NCBI GenBank assembly: GCA_965222015.1
Contig: CBDCTL010000017.1
Location: 186,001-250,000, forward strand
Direction of reading: 5' to 3'
Source: JANQPX01 sp965222015
GTDB taxonomy: Bacteria; Pseudomonadota; Alphaproteobacteria; Geminicoccales; Geminicoccaceae
DNA: 64,000 nt
The position numbers were made by a program, and so were the translations under genes. The stretch's first letter is position 1, and every line of letters starts with the position of its first letter. Shown here piece by piece: positions 47,180 to 55,975 of this stretch. The notes under the pieces were generated by a model that saw only the letters and a program-made list of their open reading frames with translations, was not told the origin of the DNA and did no database searches.

Positions 47180-48751
47180 GTGACCAAACAGACGACAATG
47201 GCGGAAGCGGTGGCCCTGATAGACGATGGGGCAATGGTCGCGGTCAATTCCTCCAGCGGGCTGTGCTGCCCCGATGCGGTGCTGAAGGCGCTGGGCGAGC
47301 GCTTCGATCAAACCGGATCACCTGGGAATTTGACGATGATCCACCCGATCGCGGCCGGCGATTTTTTCGGCACCAAAGGAGTCGATCACATCGCGAAGCC
47401 GGGCTGCATCGAGACGATCATCGGCGGTTCCTATCCGTCCGGTCCGACCAATGCCGAGCCGCCCTTGATCTGGCAAATGATCACGGCCAACCAGGTCAAG
47501 GCCTACAACCTGCCGTCAGGCATTATCTTCGACATGCTGCGCGAGGGGGCCGGCCATCGCCCTGGCGTGCTGACCAAGGTCGGCATGGAAACCTTCGTCG
47601 ATCCCGATCAGGAGGGCGGCGCCATGAATGCGGCGGCCGCCGAAGAACCGATCGTGCGTCGGACGGAATTCGACGGCGAGGACTGGCTTTATTTCAAGGC
47701 GCTCAACCCCGATGTCGCGATCATTCGCGCCACCACGTCGGATCAGCGCGGTAATCTAAGCTTCGAGGGCGAGGGCGCCTATCTCGGCGCGATGGAGATG
47801 GCGCTCGCTGTGCGCAATACGGGCGGTATCGTGATCGCCCAGGTTCGCCGAGTCGCAGAAAACGGTTCGATCCGCCCGAAGGACGTGCATGTGCCGGGCA
47901 TCCTGGTGGACCATGTCGTGGAAGCACCGGACGCGCTGCAGACCACGGAGACGCCGTACGATCCGGCGATCTCCGGCGAGCTGATCCGCCCGCTGGACAG
48001 CTTTCAGATCCCCCAATTCGGCGTCGGCAAGGTCATCGCGAGGCGTGTCGCCCGAATGCTCGAGGCCGGCTGGGCGGTCAATATCGGCTTTGGCGTCTCA
48101 GCCAACGTGCCCCGTATCTTTATCGAGGAGGGCCGCCACGGCGACGTCACCTGGATGATCGAACAGGGTGCCGTGGGCGGCGTCCCGCTGCTCGACTTCA
48201 AGTTCGGTTGTGCCTCCAACGCCGAGGCCTTCGTCGCTTCGCCGCACCAGTTCGCCTATTTCCAGGCCGGCGGTTTCGACGCCTCGCTCCTGTCCTTTCT
48301 GGAAATCGACGCCGACGGCTCGGTCAATGTCTCTCGCCTGGCCGCGACCCCGCACCGGACCGCAGGGGCGGGCGGTTTCGTCGACATCACCGCTCGGGCG
48401 AAACGGATCATCTTCTCCGGCACTTTCAACGCCGGCGCCAGGATGCATATCGAAGACGGCAGGCTGGTGATCGACAAGGAGGGCCGCATTCCGAAAATCG
48501 TCGAGAAGGTCGACCAGGTCTCTTTCTCCGGCAGGCGCGCCGTGGCCCAGGGCCAGGACGCCACTTATGTGACCGAGCGCTGCGTCATGCGCCTGACAGG
48601 CAGCGGCCTGACCGTGACGGAGATTGCGCCCGGCATCGATCTGGAGCGCGACGTGCTGGAGCAGGCGTCGACCCCGCTCAAGGTCGCCCCGGATCTGAAG
48701 GAGATGGATGCAAGGCTCTTTCAGCCCGGCCTGATCGGTCTGGCTCCATGA
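47180..48751 (+). CDS. acyl-CoA:carboxylate CoA-transferase (propionate/acetoacetate CoA-transferase family)
   Basis: 523 residues from GTG 47180. The alternative ATG at 47141 is inside an operator. Family I CoA-transferase with both halves fused: the N-terminal half has IDDGAMVAVNSSSGLCCP, and the C-terminal half has MIEQGAVGGVPLLD, whose glutamate is the likely catalytic residue, then FVDITARAKRIIFSGTF. It moves CoA from a donor such as acetyl-CoA to a substrate acid. Overlaps the enoyl-CoA hydratase gene by 4 nt (ATGA). Confidence 0.9.
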   Translation: MTKQTTMAEAVALIDDGAMVAVNSSSGLCCPDAVLKALGERFDQTGSPGNLTMIHPIAAGDFFGTKGVDHIAKPGCIETIIGGSYPSGPTNAEPPLIWQMITANQVKAYNLPSGIIFDMLREGAGHRPGVLTKVGMETFVDPDQEGGAMNAAAAEEPIVRRTEFDGEDWLYFKALNPDVAIIRATTSDQRGNLSFEGEGAYLGAMEMALAVRNTGGIVIAQVRRVAENGSIRPKDVHVPGILVDHVVEAPDALQTTETPYDPAISGELIRPLDSFQIPQFGVGKVIARRVARMLEAGWAVNIGFGVSANVPRIFIEEGRHGDVTWMIEQGAVGGVPLLDFKFGCASNAEAFVASPHQFAYFQAGGFDASLLSFLEIDADGSVNVSRLAATPHRTAGAGGFVDITARAKRIIFSGTFNAGARMHIEDGRLVIDKEGRIPKIVEKVDQVSFSGRRAVAQGQDATYVTERCVMRLTGSGLTVTEIAPGIDLERDVLEQASTPLKVAPDLKEMDARLFQPGLIGLAP

Positions 48752-49530
48752 CCGCGTCAAGAATCGATCTTGCGGTCGAGCATGGCATGGCTCGTCTCAC
48801 CCTGAACCGTCCGGACAAGCTGAATGCGCTCGACGCCCTGATGATGAAGGAACTGGCCACTCGCTGCGCGGAGATCGAGCGCGATCCGAATGCGCTGTTG
48901 GTGATCCTCTCCGGCGCCGGCAAGGCGTTTTCGGCAGGCGGCGACATCCAGGCCTGGAGCGGCGAAAGCCCGGAGAACTTCGGCCGGCATTGGATTCGAG
49001 AGGGGCATAACGCGCTCGATGCACTCGCCCGCCTGCGCCAGCCGGTGATCGCGCTTCTGGACGGTCACGCGCTCGGCGGCGGGCTGGAACTCGCCGCCTC
49101 TGCCGATTACCGCATCGCCGAAGATCACGTCAAAATCGGCCAGCCGGAGACGGGGCTCGGCATCATCCCTGGCTGGTCCGGGACGCAGCGTGCGGTGCGC
49201 CGCTTCGGCGCTCAGATCGTGCGCCGCATGGCGATCTTCGGCGAAATTTTTTCAGCCGAGGAGGCGTTGACGCTTGGGCTCGTCGACTGTGTGGTGCCAA
49301 GTGGCGAAGGCATGAAAGCCGCCGAGGGCATGGCCAGATCGGTGCTCGCCCGTGGTCCGCGCGCCACGGAGCTCGCCAAAATGATGATCAACGCTGCAGA
49401 AGGCGAGGAGCGCGAACGCGTGATCGAGTCGCTGGCCGGCACCCTCGCAGCGGGGTCGTCCGACCTTGTCGAAGGCCTCGCCGCTTTCCGCGAGAAACGG
49501 CCACCGAATTTCGGCAAGGACGAATCGTGA
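48748..49530 (+). CDS. enoyl-CoA hydratase/isomerase (crotonase family)
   Basis: 260 residues. Oxyanion-hole motifs are AFSAGGDI near residue 62 and ALGGGLELAASADYRIA near 105. The second catalytic-glutamate region is PETGLGIIPGWSGTQR near 133; the first glutamate lies in the GGLELA segment. It hydrates 2-enoyl-CoA or works as an isomerase. Start overlaps the CoA-transferase stop, so the pair acts together on a short-chain acid. Confidence 0.9.
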   Translation: MTASRIDLAVEHGMARLTLNRPDKLNALDALMMKELATRCAEIERDPNALLVILSGAGKAFSAGGDIQAWSGESPENFGRHWIREGHNALDALARLRQPVIALLDGHALGGGLELAASADYRIAEDHVKIGQPETGLGIIPGWSGTQRAVRRFGAQIVRRMAIFGEIFSAEEALTLGLVDCVVPSGEGMKAAEGMARSVLARGPRATELAKMMINAAEGEERERVIESLAGTLAAGSSDLVEGLAAFREKRPPNFGKDES

Positions 49531-50066
49531 TTTATACCAATTCACCTAGTGCAGCGGCCCATTCGGATGATTCAGGAGACGCTGCTCTAGATTATTGATT
49601 TTGCATCAATTTTTTCCTAACAAAGATGATCGCTTGGTTTGGACCGATGCACTCGATACTGACCGCTTTCAGCGTCTCGATTTTTGCCTCTGATGCTCTG
49701 TGTAACGTTTTCTTAATCCGGTCATGCCACTCTGGCATCCTGGTCCATGCGATCCTGGAATCCGAGCCTCGCCCCACCATCTTCTGCGGATGGGCGAATT
49801 CCCAGGATCGCATGGACCGTGAAGGAATGTAGCGGGCAAACCTTAATCCAGCGTAAAGATGGCGACCAAAGGGGTATGGCCGACTTGCCGATCCCAAGCC
49901 TGGAAAAACGGTCAATGTCCAGGATGGTTGGATCCCCCGGCTGGCAAGCGACCGGTTCTCCCGTAGGCCCTGATCCGTTCCGTATTGACACCAAGGCCTT
50001 CCCAAACCTGGCGGCATACTGCCGATCCAGGCTCCATCGGTCCGAGTCCATGAAGTGGCCACGCCA
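49531..50066. other. 536-nt gene-free gap with inverted copy of the dispersed element
   Basis: Contains palindromic copy B (49742-49818). The left part is AT-rich with T-runs (49608-49617, TTTTTTCC) but no stable hairpin next to them. No gene is recognised; open frames here are interrupted or lack family features. It separates the end of the CoA-transferase operon from the convergent end of the second aldo/keto reductase. Confidence 0.6.
49742..49818 (-). repeat. palindromic dispersed element, copy B (inverted relative to A)
   Basis: Arms GGTCCATGCGATCCTGG (49742-49758) and its perfect reverse complement (49802-49818) enclose a 43-nt centre. Read on the minus strand, the whole unit aligns with copy A at roughly three-quarters identity by eye, including shared internal GAATTCGCCC-like and CTCGGATTCC segments. 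Flanking sequence on one side is also loosely shared (a tggca...aacgtta pattern). Confidence 0.75.
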
Positions 50067-51080
50067 CTAGGGTGCCGGCGCATCCTCGCGGAGCAGGCCT
50101 TTGGCTTTGAGATCGCTCCAGAATTCCGCCGGGATCGGATGGGCGAACCAGGCGAGATTCTTCTGGAGCTGCTCGACCGTGCGCGTGCCGGCGATGAAGG
50201 ACGGGATCGCCGGATGCGCCACCACGAACTGTAGCGCCGCGGCTGGCAGCGGCACATTGTGATCGGCGCAGACCGCCTCGATCTTTTTGACCTTGTCCAT
50301 GATGTCGGCGGGAGCAGGCGCGTAGTTGTATTTGGCCCCCTCGACCGCTCCTGTGGCGAGGATGCCGGAATTGAAGCCGCCGCCGACCACGACAGCAGCG
50401 CCTCGCTCTTCGCAAAGCGGCAGGAAGGCATCGAGCGACTCCTGCTCCAGGAGGGTGTAGCGACCGGCCAGCAGAAAACAATCGAAATCACGCTGCTTCA
50501 GCGCCTCATGACAGACTTCCCACTCGTTGACGCCGACGCCGATCGCCTTGACCACACCTTGATCCCGGAGGTCCGAAAGTGCCTTCCATGAGCCGTCCAT
50601 CGCCTGCGAAAAGACCTCGGGCTGCTCGTCACCGCGGGTAAAGCGGTCGATGTCGTGAATGAAGCAGATGTCCATCCGCTCCAGGCCCATGCGCTGCAGG
50701 CTGTCCTCGAAGGCGCGCATCGTGCCGTCATAGGAATAGTCGAAATGCATGGTGAAGGCGCCGGCATGGGTCCAGGGCGCGAAGTCGATGGTCTCGCGCT
50801 TCGCCGGTTTCAGAATGCGGCCGACCTTGGACGACAGCACGAAGTCGTCGCGGCGTTTCCAGCGCAGGGAGTACCCGGTTCGAAGCTCGCTCAGGCCGTG
50901 GCCGTACATCGGCGCCGTGTCGTAATAACGTATGCCGGCGTCCCATGCGGTTTGGATCATCCCGTCGGAGGTCTCCTCGTCGATCTCGCGAAAAATGTTG
51001 CCGATCGGGGCGGTGCCGAAGCTGAACGCGGTGACCTCGAGATCGACACGGCCGAATTTCATTTTGGTGTGAGGTTGCAT
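50067..51080 (-). CDS. aldo/keto reductase (D-threo-aldose/L-fucose dehydrogenase-like)
   Basis: 337 residues, ATG preceded by GAGGGAGG. Catalytic residues: Asp and Tyr in YYDTAPMYGHG, Lys in LSSKVGR, His in CFIHDID. The subgroup with FSFGTAPIGNIF N-terminal and a long C-terminal FWSDLKAKGL tail contains NAD(P)-dependent aldose 1-dehydrogenases that make lactones. Divergent from the acyl-CoA dehydrogenase operon, with two GTAAC-N6-GTTAC palindromes in the 168-nt gap. Confidence 0.88.
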   Translation of the reverse strand: MQPHTKMKFGRVDLEVTAFSFGTAPIGNIFREIDEETSDGMIQTAWDAGIRYYDTAPMYGHGLSELRTGYSLRWKRRDDFVLSSKVGRILKPAKRETIDFAPWTHAGAFTMHFDYSYDGTMRAFEDSLQRMGLERMDICFIHDIDRFTRGDEQPEVFSQAMDGSWKALSDLRDQGVVKAIGVGVNEWEVCHEALKQRDFDCFLLAGRYTLLEQESLDAFLPLCEERGAAVVVGGGFNSGILATGAVEGAKYNYAPAPADIMDKVKKIEAVCADHNVPLPAAALQFVVAHPAIPSFIAGTRTVEQLQKNLAWFAHPIPAEFWSDLKAKGLLREDAPAP

Positions 51081-51110
51081 CTGTCTGCCTCCCTCTTGAT
51101 CGTTCTTTAA

Positions 51111-51126
51111 GTAACCATATGGTTAC
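51111..51126. promoter_or_regulatory. palindromic operator GTAAC-N6-GTTAC, site 3
   Basis: GTAACCATATGGTTAC, a perfect palindrome throughout. Its edge is 30 nt from the ATG of the leftward aldo/keto reductase. Confidence 0.75.
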
Positions 51127-51202
51127 TTTAATGATCTGATGCGGACCCGACAAGCGAATTCTTGCCGATAATCCTTGACGTCGGGTCGGCTCCGCAACTA
51201 AA

Positions 51203-51218
51203 GTAACTATATAGTTAC
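51203..51218. promoter_or_regulatory. palindromic operator GTAAC-N6-GTTAC, site 4
   Basis: GTAACTATATAGTTAC, a perfect palindrome throughout, extended by one A/T pair at each end. Its edge is 30 nt from the GTG of the rightward acyl-CoA dehydrogenase gene. Confidence 0.75.
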
Positions 51219-51248
51219 TAAAAGCGTCGCCTAATAACGGGAAAACGC

Positions 51249-52394
51249 GTGTATCTGACGGAAACCCATATCCAGGTGCGCGACACTGTTCGCGCGTTTG
51301 CCGATGAGGCTATCCGGCCGGTTGCGGAGGAACTGGACCGGGACGAGCGTTTTCCGGCCGACATCTACCAGCAGATGGGCGAGCTCGGGCTGTTCGGGAT
51401 CGGCGTGCCGGAGGATCTGGGCGGCCCCGGCTTCGATACGCTGACCTATGCCCTGGTCATGGAGGAGCTGTCCAGAGGTTATGCGTCGGTTGCGGACCAA
51501 TGCGGCCTTGTGGAGCTGATCTCGACCCTCCTGGTCCGCCACGGCTCGGACTCCCAGCGCCGATATCTGCTCGCCGACGTCATTACCGCGAAAACCAGGG
51601 TCGCTTATTGCATCACCGAGCCGGAAGCCGGCACCGATGTTTCCGGGATACGAACCGAAGCGGCGCGCGACGGCGAGGGCTGGATTCTGAATGGCGGGAA
51701 GATCTGGATCCACAACGCGCCGTTGGCTGACGTCGGCTTCGTACTGGCCCGCACCGACAAGGAAGCGGGCCACCGCGGCATGTCGATCTTCATCGTCGAT
51801 CTGCATGAGGCAGGCGTCGAGCGCGGGCCGAAGGAACACAAGATGGGCCAGCGGGCGAGCCAGGTGGGGACTTTGACCTTCACCGACGTGCGTCTTTCCG
51901 GGGACGCCCTGCTCGGCGAGGAGGGGCGCGGCTTTCACATGATGATGAGCGTGCTCGACAAGGGCCGCGTCGGCATCGCGGCGCTCGCGGTCGGGATCGC
52001 GCAGGCGGGGCTCGAAGCGGCGGTCGACTACGCCCAGCAGCGAAAGCAGTTTCAGAAAAAAATCGCCGAGTTTCAAGGTGTGCAGTGGCTGCTCGCCGAC
52101 ATGGCCAAGGACATCGAGGCGGCGCGGCTTCTGACCCATTCGGCGGCGGTGAAAATCGACGGCGGCGAGAACGCGACCAAGGCCTGCTCCATGGCGAAAT
52201 GCTTCGCCGGCGACATGGCGGTGGCGCGCACGGCGGATGCCGTGCAGGTGTTCGGCGGTTCCGGCTATATCCGCGGCTTCGAGGTCGAGCGGCTCTATCG
52301 GGACGCCAAGATCACCCAGATCTATGAGGGCACCAATCAGATCCAGCGCATGATTATCTCGCGCGAATTGATCAAGCACGGAGCCGCGACGTGA
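51249..52394 (+). CDS. acyl-CoA dehydrogenase
   Basis: 381 residues from GTG 51249. FAD-binding motifs YCITEPEAGTDVSG near residue 121 and an arginine-rich RKQFQKKIAEFQG near 265. The catalytic glutamate lies in IYEGTNQIQRMI near residue 361, as in short/medium-chain members. It introduces the 2,3-double bond into an acyl-CoA. First gene of an operon with an SDR, a DUF993 protein and a TIM-barrel protein. The ribosome site is weak. Confidence 0.92.
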   Translation: MYLTETHIQVRDTVRAFADEAIRPVAEELDRDERFPADIYQQMGELGLFGIGVPEDLGGPGFDTLTYALVMEELSRGYASVADQCGLVELISTLLVRHGSDSQRRYLLADVITAKTRVAYCITEPEAGTDVSGIRTEAARDGEGWILNGGKIWIHNAPLADVGFVLARTDKEAGHRGMSIFIVDLHEAGVERGPKEHKMGQRASQVGTLTFTDVRLSGDALLGEEGRGFHMMMSVLDKGRVGIAALAVGIAQAGLEAAVDYAQQRKQFQKKIAEFQGVQWLLADMAKDIEAARLLTHSAAVKIDGGENATKACSMAKCFAGDMAVARTADAVQVFGGSGYIRGFEVERLYRDAKITQIYEGTNQIQRMIISRELIKHGAAT

Positions 52395-53161
52395 GCCGGC
52401 AGGTCGCCCTGGTCACCGGCTCGTCCCGCGGCATCGGGCTGGCGACGGCCTGCGCTCTGGCGAAAGAAGGCTTTTCGGTCGCCGTCAACGGCCTGGCCGA
52501 CGATGGCGAGTTGGCGGCTGCGCTCGATACGGCCCGCGTCCTGGACGTTCCGGCCATGGCTCTGCCATTCGACGTCACCGACCTCGACGGCCATGACGAG
52601 CATCTGGCCCGAGTCGAAGAAAAACTCGGACCGCTGACTACGCTGGTCAACAATGCCGGCGTCGGCGTGATGCAGCGCGGCGATCCGCTGGAGGTCAGCG
52701 AGGCAAGCTGGGATCGCTGTCTCGATGTAAACGCCAAGGCGATGTTCTTTTTGACTCAAGCCTTCGCGAAGCGCCTCTTGGCGCGCGGAAGAGATCCCGA
52801 ACTCTTCCACGCCATCGCCAATGTCACCTCGGCCAACGCCGTCGCCGTCGCGGTGCCGCGCGCGGAATACTGCGCCTCGAAGGCGGCCGCCGCGATGGTC
52901 TCGAAGACCTGGGCCGTCCGCCTCGGTGCGGAAAATATTGCCGTCTACGACGTGCAGCCCGGTTTGATCGCCACCGACATGACGGCATCCGTGATCGCCT
53001 CCTATGAGGAGCGCGCCAGGGACGGGCTGACGCTGTTTCCGCGCGTCGGCCAGCCCGAGGAGATCGGCGCTATCATCGCAGCACTTTGCGCGGGTAAACT
53101 TCCCTACACTACCGGGCAGGCGATCTCGGCCGATGCCGGCATGCTCGTCCCCCGCTTTTGA
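52391..53161 (+). CDS. short-chain dehydrogenase/reductase (3-oxoacyl reductase-like)
   Basis: 256 residues from GTG 52391, overlapping the preceding stop by 4 nt. Cofactor motif TGSSRGIGLA at about 8-17, NNAGVG near 90, and YCASKAAAAM with the Tyr/Lys pair near 158-162. Resembles FabG and sugar dehydrogenases of the same fold. In this operon it could oxidise the 3-hydroxyacyl-CoA made by the hydratase, or a sugar. Confidence 0.9.
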   Translation: MSRQVALVTGSSRGIGLATACALAKEGFSVAVNGLADDGELAAALDTARVLDVPAMALPFDVTDLDGHDEHLARVEEKLGPLTTLVNNAGVGVMQRGDPLEVSEASWDRCLDVNAKAMFFLTQAFAKRLLARGRDPELFHAIANVTSANAVAVAVPRAEYCASKAAAAMVSKTWAVRLGAENIAVYDVQPGLIATDMTASVIASYEERARDGLTLFPRVGQPEEIGAIIAALCAGKLPYTTGQAISADAGMLVPRF

Positions 53162-53173
53162 GGACTCTTGTCG

Positions 53174-54322
53174 ATGAAGATCGCCCTTCCCGACAGCCGT
53201 GGATTGCTCCGTGACTACACACTCAGCGGCACACCGATTGGGGCTGCCTACCTCGGGCCCGATCCGGTCCGGATCGTGTTCTCGGCGGCCCATGTGGTCG
53301 CCGACCCGTTCACCGCCAATGATCCGTCAGGACCGGCGACGGTGGATTGGGACGCGACCATGGCCTTTCGCCGCCATCTCGCGGATCTCGGGATCGGCAT
53401 CGCCGAAGCCATGGACACCGCGCAGCGCGGCATGGGGCTGGACTGGCCGGGTGCCCTGGAGCTGATTACAAGAACCAGAGCCGAGCTCCCGGACGCCCTC
53501 GTGTTCAACGGCGCCGGCACCGATCAGCTCGATCCGACTGATGCAAAAAACCTGGACGATGTGAAGCGCGCCTACTTCGAGCAGATCGAGGCGATCCAGA
53601 AGATCGGCGGCCGCATCATCCTGATGGCGAGCCGGGCGCTGGCGCGGGCCGCTACTTCGCCCGAGGACTACCGCACGATCTATCGCGACGTCCTCGCCGC
53701 ATGCGACCAGCCGGTCATTCTCCACTGGCTCGGCGACATGTTCGATCCGGCGCTTGCCGGCTATTGGGGCTCATCGACGTTCGAGGGGGCGCTTGAGACA
53801 GCGCTCGCCGTGATCGAGGAGAACGCCGCAAGGGTCGATGGCATCAAGATCTCGCTTCTCGATAAGGAAAAAGAAATCGTCATGCGCCGTCGACTGCCGG
53901 GCGGCGTCAAGATGTATACCGGCGATGACTTCAACTACCCCGAACTGATCGCCGGCGACGAGCAAGGCTTCAGCCACGCGCTGCTCGGCATCTTCGATCC
54001 GCTCGCGGTCGCGGTCGGCAAGGCGATCGGCCAGCTCGGCGACGGTGATGTCGAGGGATTTCGAACAACCCTCGATCCGACCGTGCCGCTCGCCCGGCTG
54101 GTCTTCCGGGCACCAACGCAATACTACAAAACCGGTGTCGTTTTCCTCGCCTGGCTGAACGGTTTTCAGGATCACTTCGTGATGCTCGGCGGCGCCCAGG
54201 CGATGCGGCCGCTTCCCTATTTCACGGACTGCTTCAAGCTCGCCGATCAATGCGGCCTTCTCCGCGACCCCGAGCTGGCCGTCCGGCGCATGAAATCGCT
54301 GCTGGGGGTCTATGGGACCTGA
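53174..54322 (+). CDS. DUF993 protein, DHDPS/NAL-like aldolase fold
   Basis: 382 residues from ATG 53174, with GAGGA 9 nt upstream; TTG 53168 is an alternative. It matches the DUF993 family as I know it. Lys225 in DGIKISLLD sits where dihydrodipicolinate synthase/N-acetylneuraminate lyase enzymes have their Schiff-base lysine, after a LHWLGDMFDP segment. A C-C bond-forming or -breaking role on a 2-oxo acid is therefore plausible but unproven. Co-operonic with sugar- and CoA-type enzymes. Confidence 0.82.
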   Translation: MKIALPDSRGLLRDYTLSGTPIGAAYLGPDPVRIVFSAAHVVADPFTANDPSGPATVDWDATMAFRRHLADLGIGIAEAMDTAQRGMGLDWPGALELITRTRAELPDALVFNGAGTDQLDPTDAKNLDDVKRAYFEQIEAIQKIGGRIILMASRALARAATSPEDYRTIYRDVLAACDQPVILHWLGDMFDPALAGYWGSSTFEGALETALAVIEENAARVDGIKISLLDKEKEIVMRRRLPGGVKMYTGDDFNYPELIAGDEQGFSHALLGIFDPLAVAVGKAIGQLGDGDVEGFRTTLDPTVPLARLVFRAPTQYYKTGVVFLAWLNGFQDHFVMLGGAQAMRPLPYFTDCFKLADQCGLLRDPELAVRRMKSLLGVYGT

Positions 54323-54335
54323 TCGGGAGCGCCTG

Positions 54336-55184
54336 ATGCGCGATTTCGCTGAGGATCATGCAGCACTCGCGCTGAACACCGCGACCCTCGGCCACAATCT
54401 CGATGGTCATGGCGCGGGCTGGCCGCCGGAGCGGATCATCGATGCCTGTGCTGCGCGCGGGCTCGCCGGCATCGTGTTCTGGCGGCGCGAGATCGGCAGC
54501 CGCGCCCATCAGATCGGTGAGCGGGTGCGCACAGCCGGCATGGAGGTGGTCGGCCTTTGCCGAACACCGTTTCTCGTCGGACCCGATGCGCCCGGCACCC
54601 TTGACGAGGCGAAGGCGGCGGTCGACATGGCGGCAGATCTCGGAACCAATGTCCTGACCATCGTGACCGGCGGCACGGAGCCCGGCACCAAAGGCGTCAT
54701 CGAGAGCCAGAAGATCCTGGCCGAGCGCGTGGCGACGCTCGCCGCTTATGCCGAGGAGTACGGTGTCAATCTCGCCTTGGAGCCGCTCAACCCGATGTTC
54801 GGTGGCAACCGCACCTGCCTGATGACCGCGCACGATGCGCTTCGTGTTTGCGATATGGCCGGTGCGCCGAATGTCGGCGTCGCGATCGACGTGTACCATG
54901 TCTGGTGGGACACGACCCTCACCGAAAGCCTGAGCGAAGCGGGCAGGGGCCGCGTCTTGGGCTACCATCTCTGCGACTGGCTGGAGGACACCCGGGACAT
55001 GCTCCTGGATCGCGGCATGATGGGGGATGGCGTCGCCGATCTGAAGGCCATTCGTCGAGTCGTCGAGGCGGCGGACTATGCCGGGCCGTGCGAGGTCGAA
55101 ATCTTTTCTGCCGAGGATTGGTGGAAGCGCGATCCTGAGGACGTTCTCGATGTCATGATCGAACGTTTCCGCACGGTCTGTTGA
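54336..55184 (+). CDS. TIM-barrel sugar isomerase/epimerase (AP-endonuclease 2 fold)
   Basis: 282 residues from ATG 54336, with GGGAG 7 nt upstream; ATG 54312 overlaps the previous gene. Metal-binding residues of the xylose-isomerase-like fold are visible: ALEPLNPM (Glu) near 149, VAIDVYHVWWD (Asp, His) near 187, YHLCDW (His) near 210 and CEVEIF (Glu) near 254. It probably isomerises or epimerises a sugar or hydroxy-acid intermediate. Overlaps the DUF993 gene region with only 13 nt between. Confidence 0.85.
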   Translation: MRDFAEDHAALALNTATLGHNLDGHGAGWPPERIIDACAARGLAGIVFWRREIGSRAHQIGERVRTAGMEVVGLCRTPFLVGPDAPGTLDEAKAAVDMAADLGTNVLTIVTGGTEPGTKGVIESQKILAERVATLAAYAEEYGVNLALEPLNPMFGGNRTCLMTAHDALRVCDMAGAPNVGVAIDVYHVWWDTTLTESLSEAGRGRVLGYHLCDWLEDTRDMLLDRGMMGDGVADLKAIRRVVEAADYAGPCEVEIFSAEDWWKRDPEDVLDVMIERFRTVC

Positions 55185-55245
55185 TCAGGAAAAGCATGGT
55201 GAGATCGTTGAGAGCCGATCGCCGCGACGAAGGAGGCAGGCGGCG

Positions 55246-55866
55246 CTATTCGGCCGCAGTCCGCTCCGCTCCGGACTGCCAGCTTTCGACCACCTCATCG
55301 GCCGTCTTGAACTGGCGTTCGGGCTCGATCGCGTACCAGGCCTTGTAATACTCGAGGCCGGCTTGATGCGCTTCATCGGTGAAGGCCTGAAGCGCGTCCG
55401 TCACCCAGATCAGATCGAAACCCTTCTGAAAGGCGTCGCCTGAGGTATGCCGGCAGCAGCAGTCGGTGTGCAGGCCGGTGATATAGAGCGTCTCGATGTT
55501 TCGGGCCTTGAGTTCGGCTTCGAGGTTCGAGCTTTGGAATCCGCTATAGGTGGTCTTGGGCAGAACGAGGTCGTCCGCCTGCGGCGTAAGTTCAGGCACA
55601 ATCTCAGCCCATTCCGTGCCCTTCATCGAATGCGCCGGCCATTTCTTGAGCTCGGCATCGTCTTCGGTGTGGCAGTCGGTCGAATAGACCACGGTCGCAC
55701 CGACTTCGCGCGCCGCGTCGAGCAAGCGCTTCAACGGCTCGATGATCGCCTTGGCCTTCGCCTGATAATCCGCGCCGCCAGCGTCGGCGATGAAGCCGCC
55801 GGGCTCGACAAAGTCACGTGCCATGTCGACGACGATGACTGCCGCGTGCTTTGGATCCGCTGCCAT
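55246..55866 (-). CDS. isochorismatase-like cysteine hydrolase
   Basis: 206 residues from ATG 55866, with GGAGGGG 8 nt upstream. The catalytic triad is seen as Asp in VVDMARDFVEPGG, Lys in LPKTTYSGF and Cys in ITGLHTDCCC. Such enzymes cleave amides or ureido groups (nicotinamidase, carbamoylsarcosine or ureidoacrylate amidohydrolase types). It faces the isomerase gene convergently and follows a decayed permease on its own strand, so it may belong with the amino-acid transporter set. Confidence 0.88.
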   Translation of the reverse strand: MAADPKHAAVIVVDMARDFVEPGGFIADAGGADYQAKAKAIIEPLKRLLDAAREVGATVVYSTDCHTEDDAELKKWPAHSMKGTEWAEIVPELTPQADDLVLPKTTYSGFQSSNLEAELKARNIETLYITGLHTDCCCRHTSGDAFQKGFDLIWVTDALQAFTDEAHQAGLEYYKAWYAIEPERQFKTADEVVESWQSGAERTAAE

Positions 55867-55975
55867 CAAATGCCCCTCCGTCAACAATTCCTATCCCAAG
55901 ATCGAGTGTCGACCTTGATGGCTGAGACGTCCAGGAAATTTTTCAGAAGGTCGTCCACGCCGGCAGGTGTCATCG

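Noticed and set aside
49592..50491. Minus-strand open frame running from the 49.6 kb gap into the aldo/keto reductase
   Set aside because: It overlaps the real reductase in another frame and passes through the palindromic element; the peptide has no family features.
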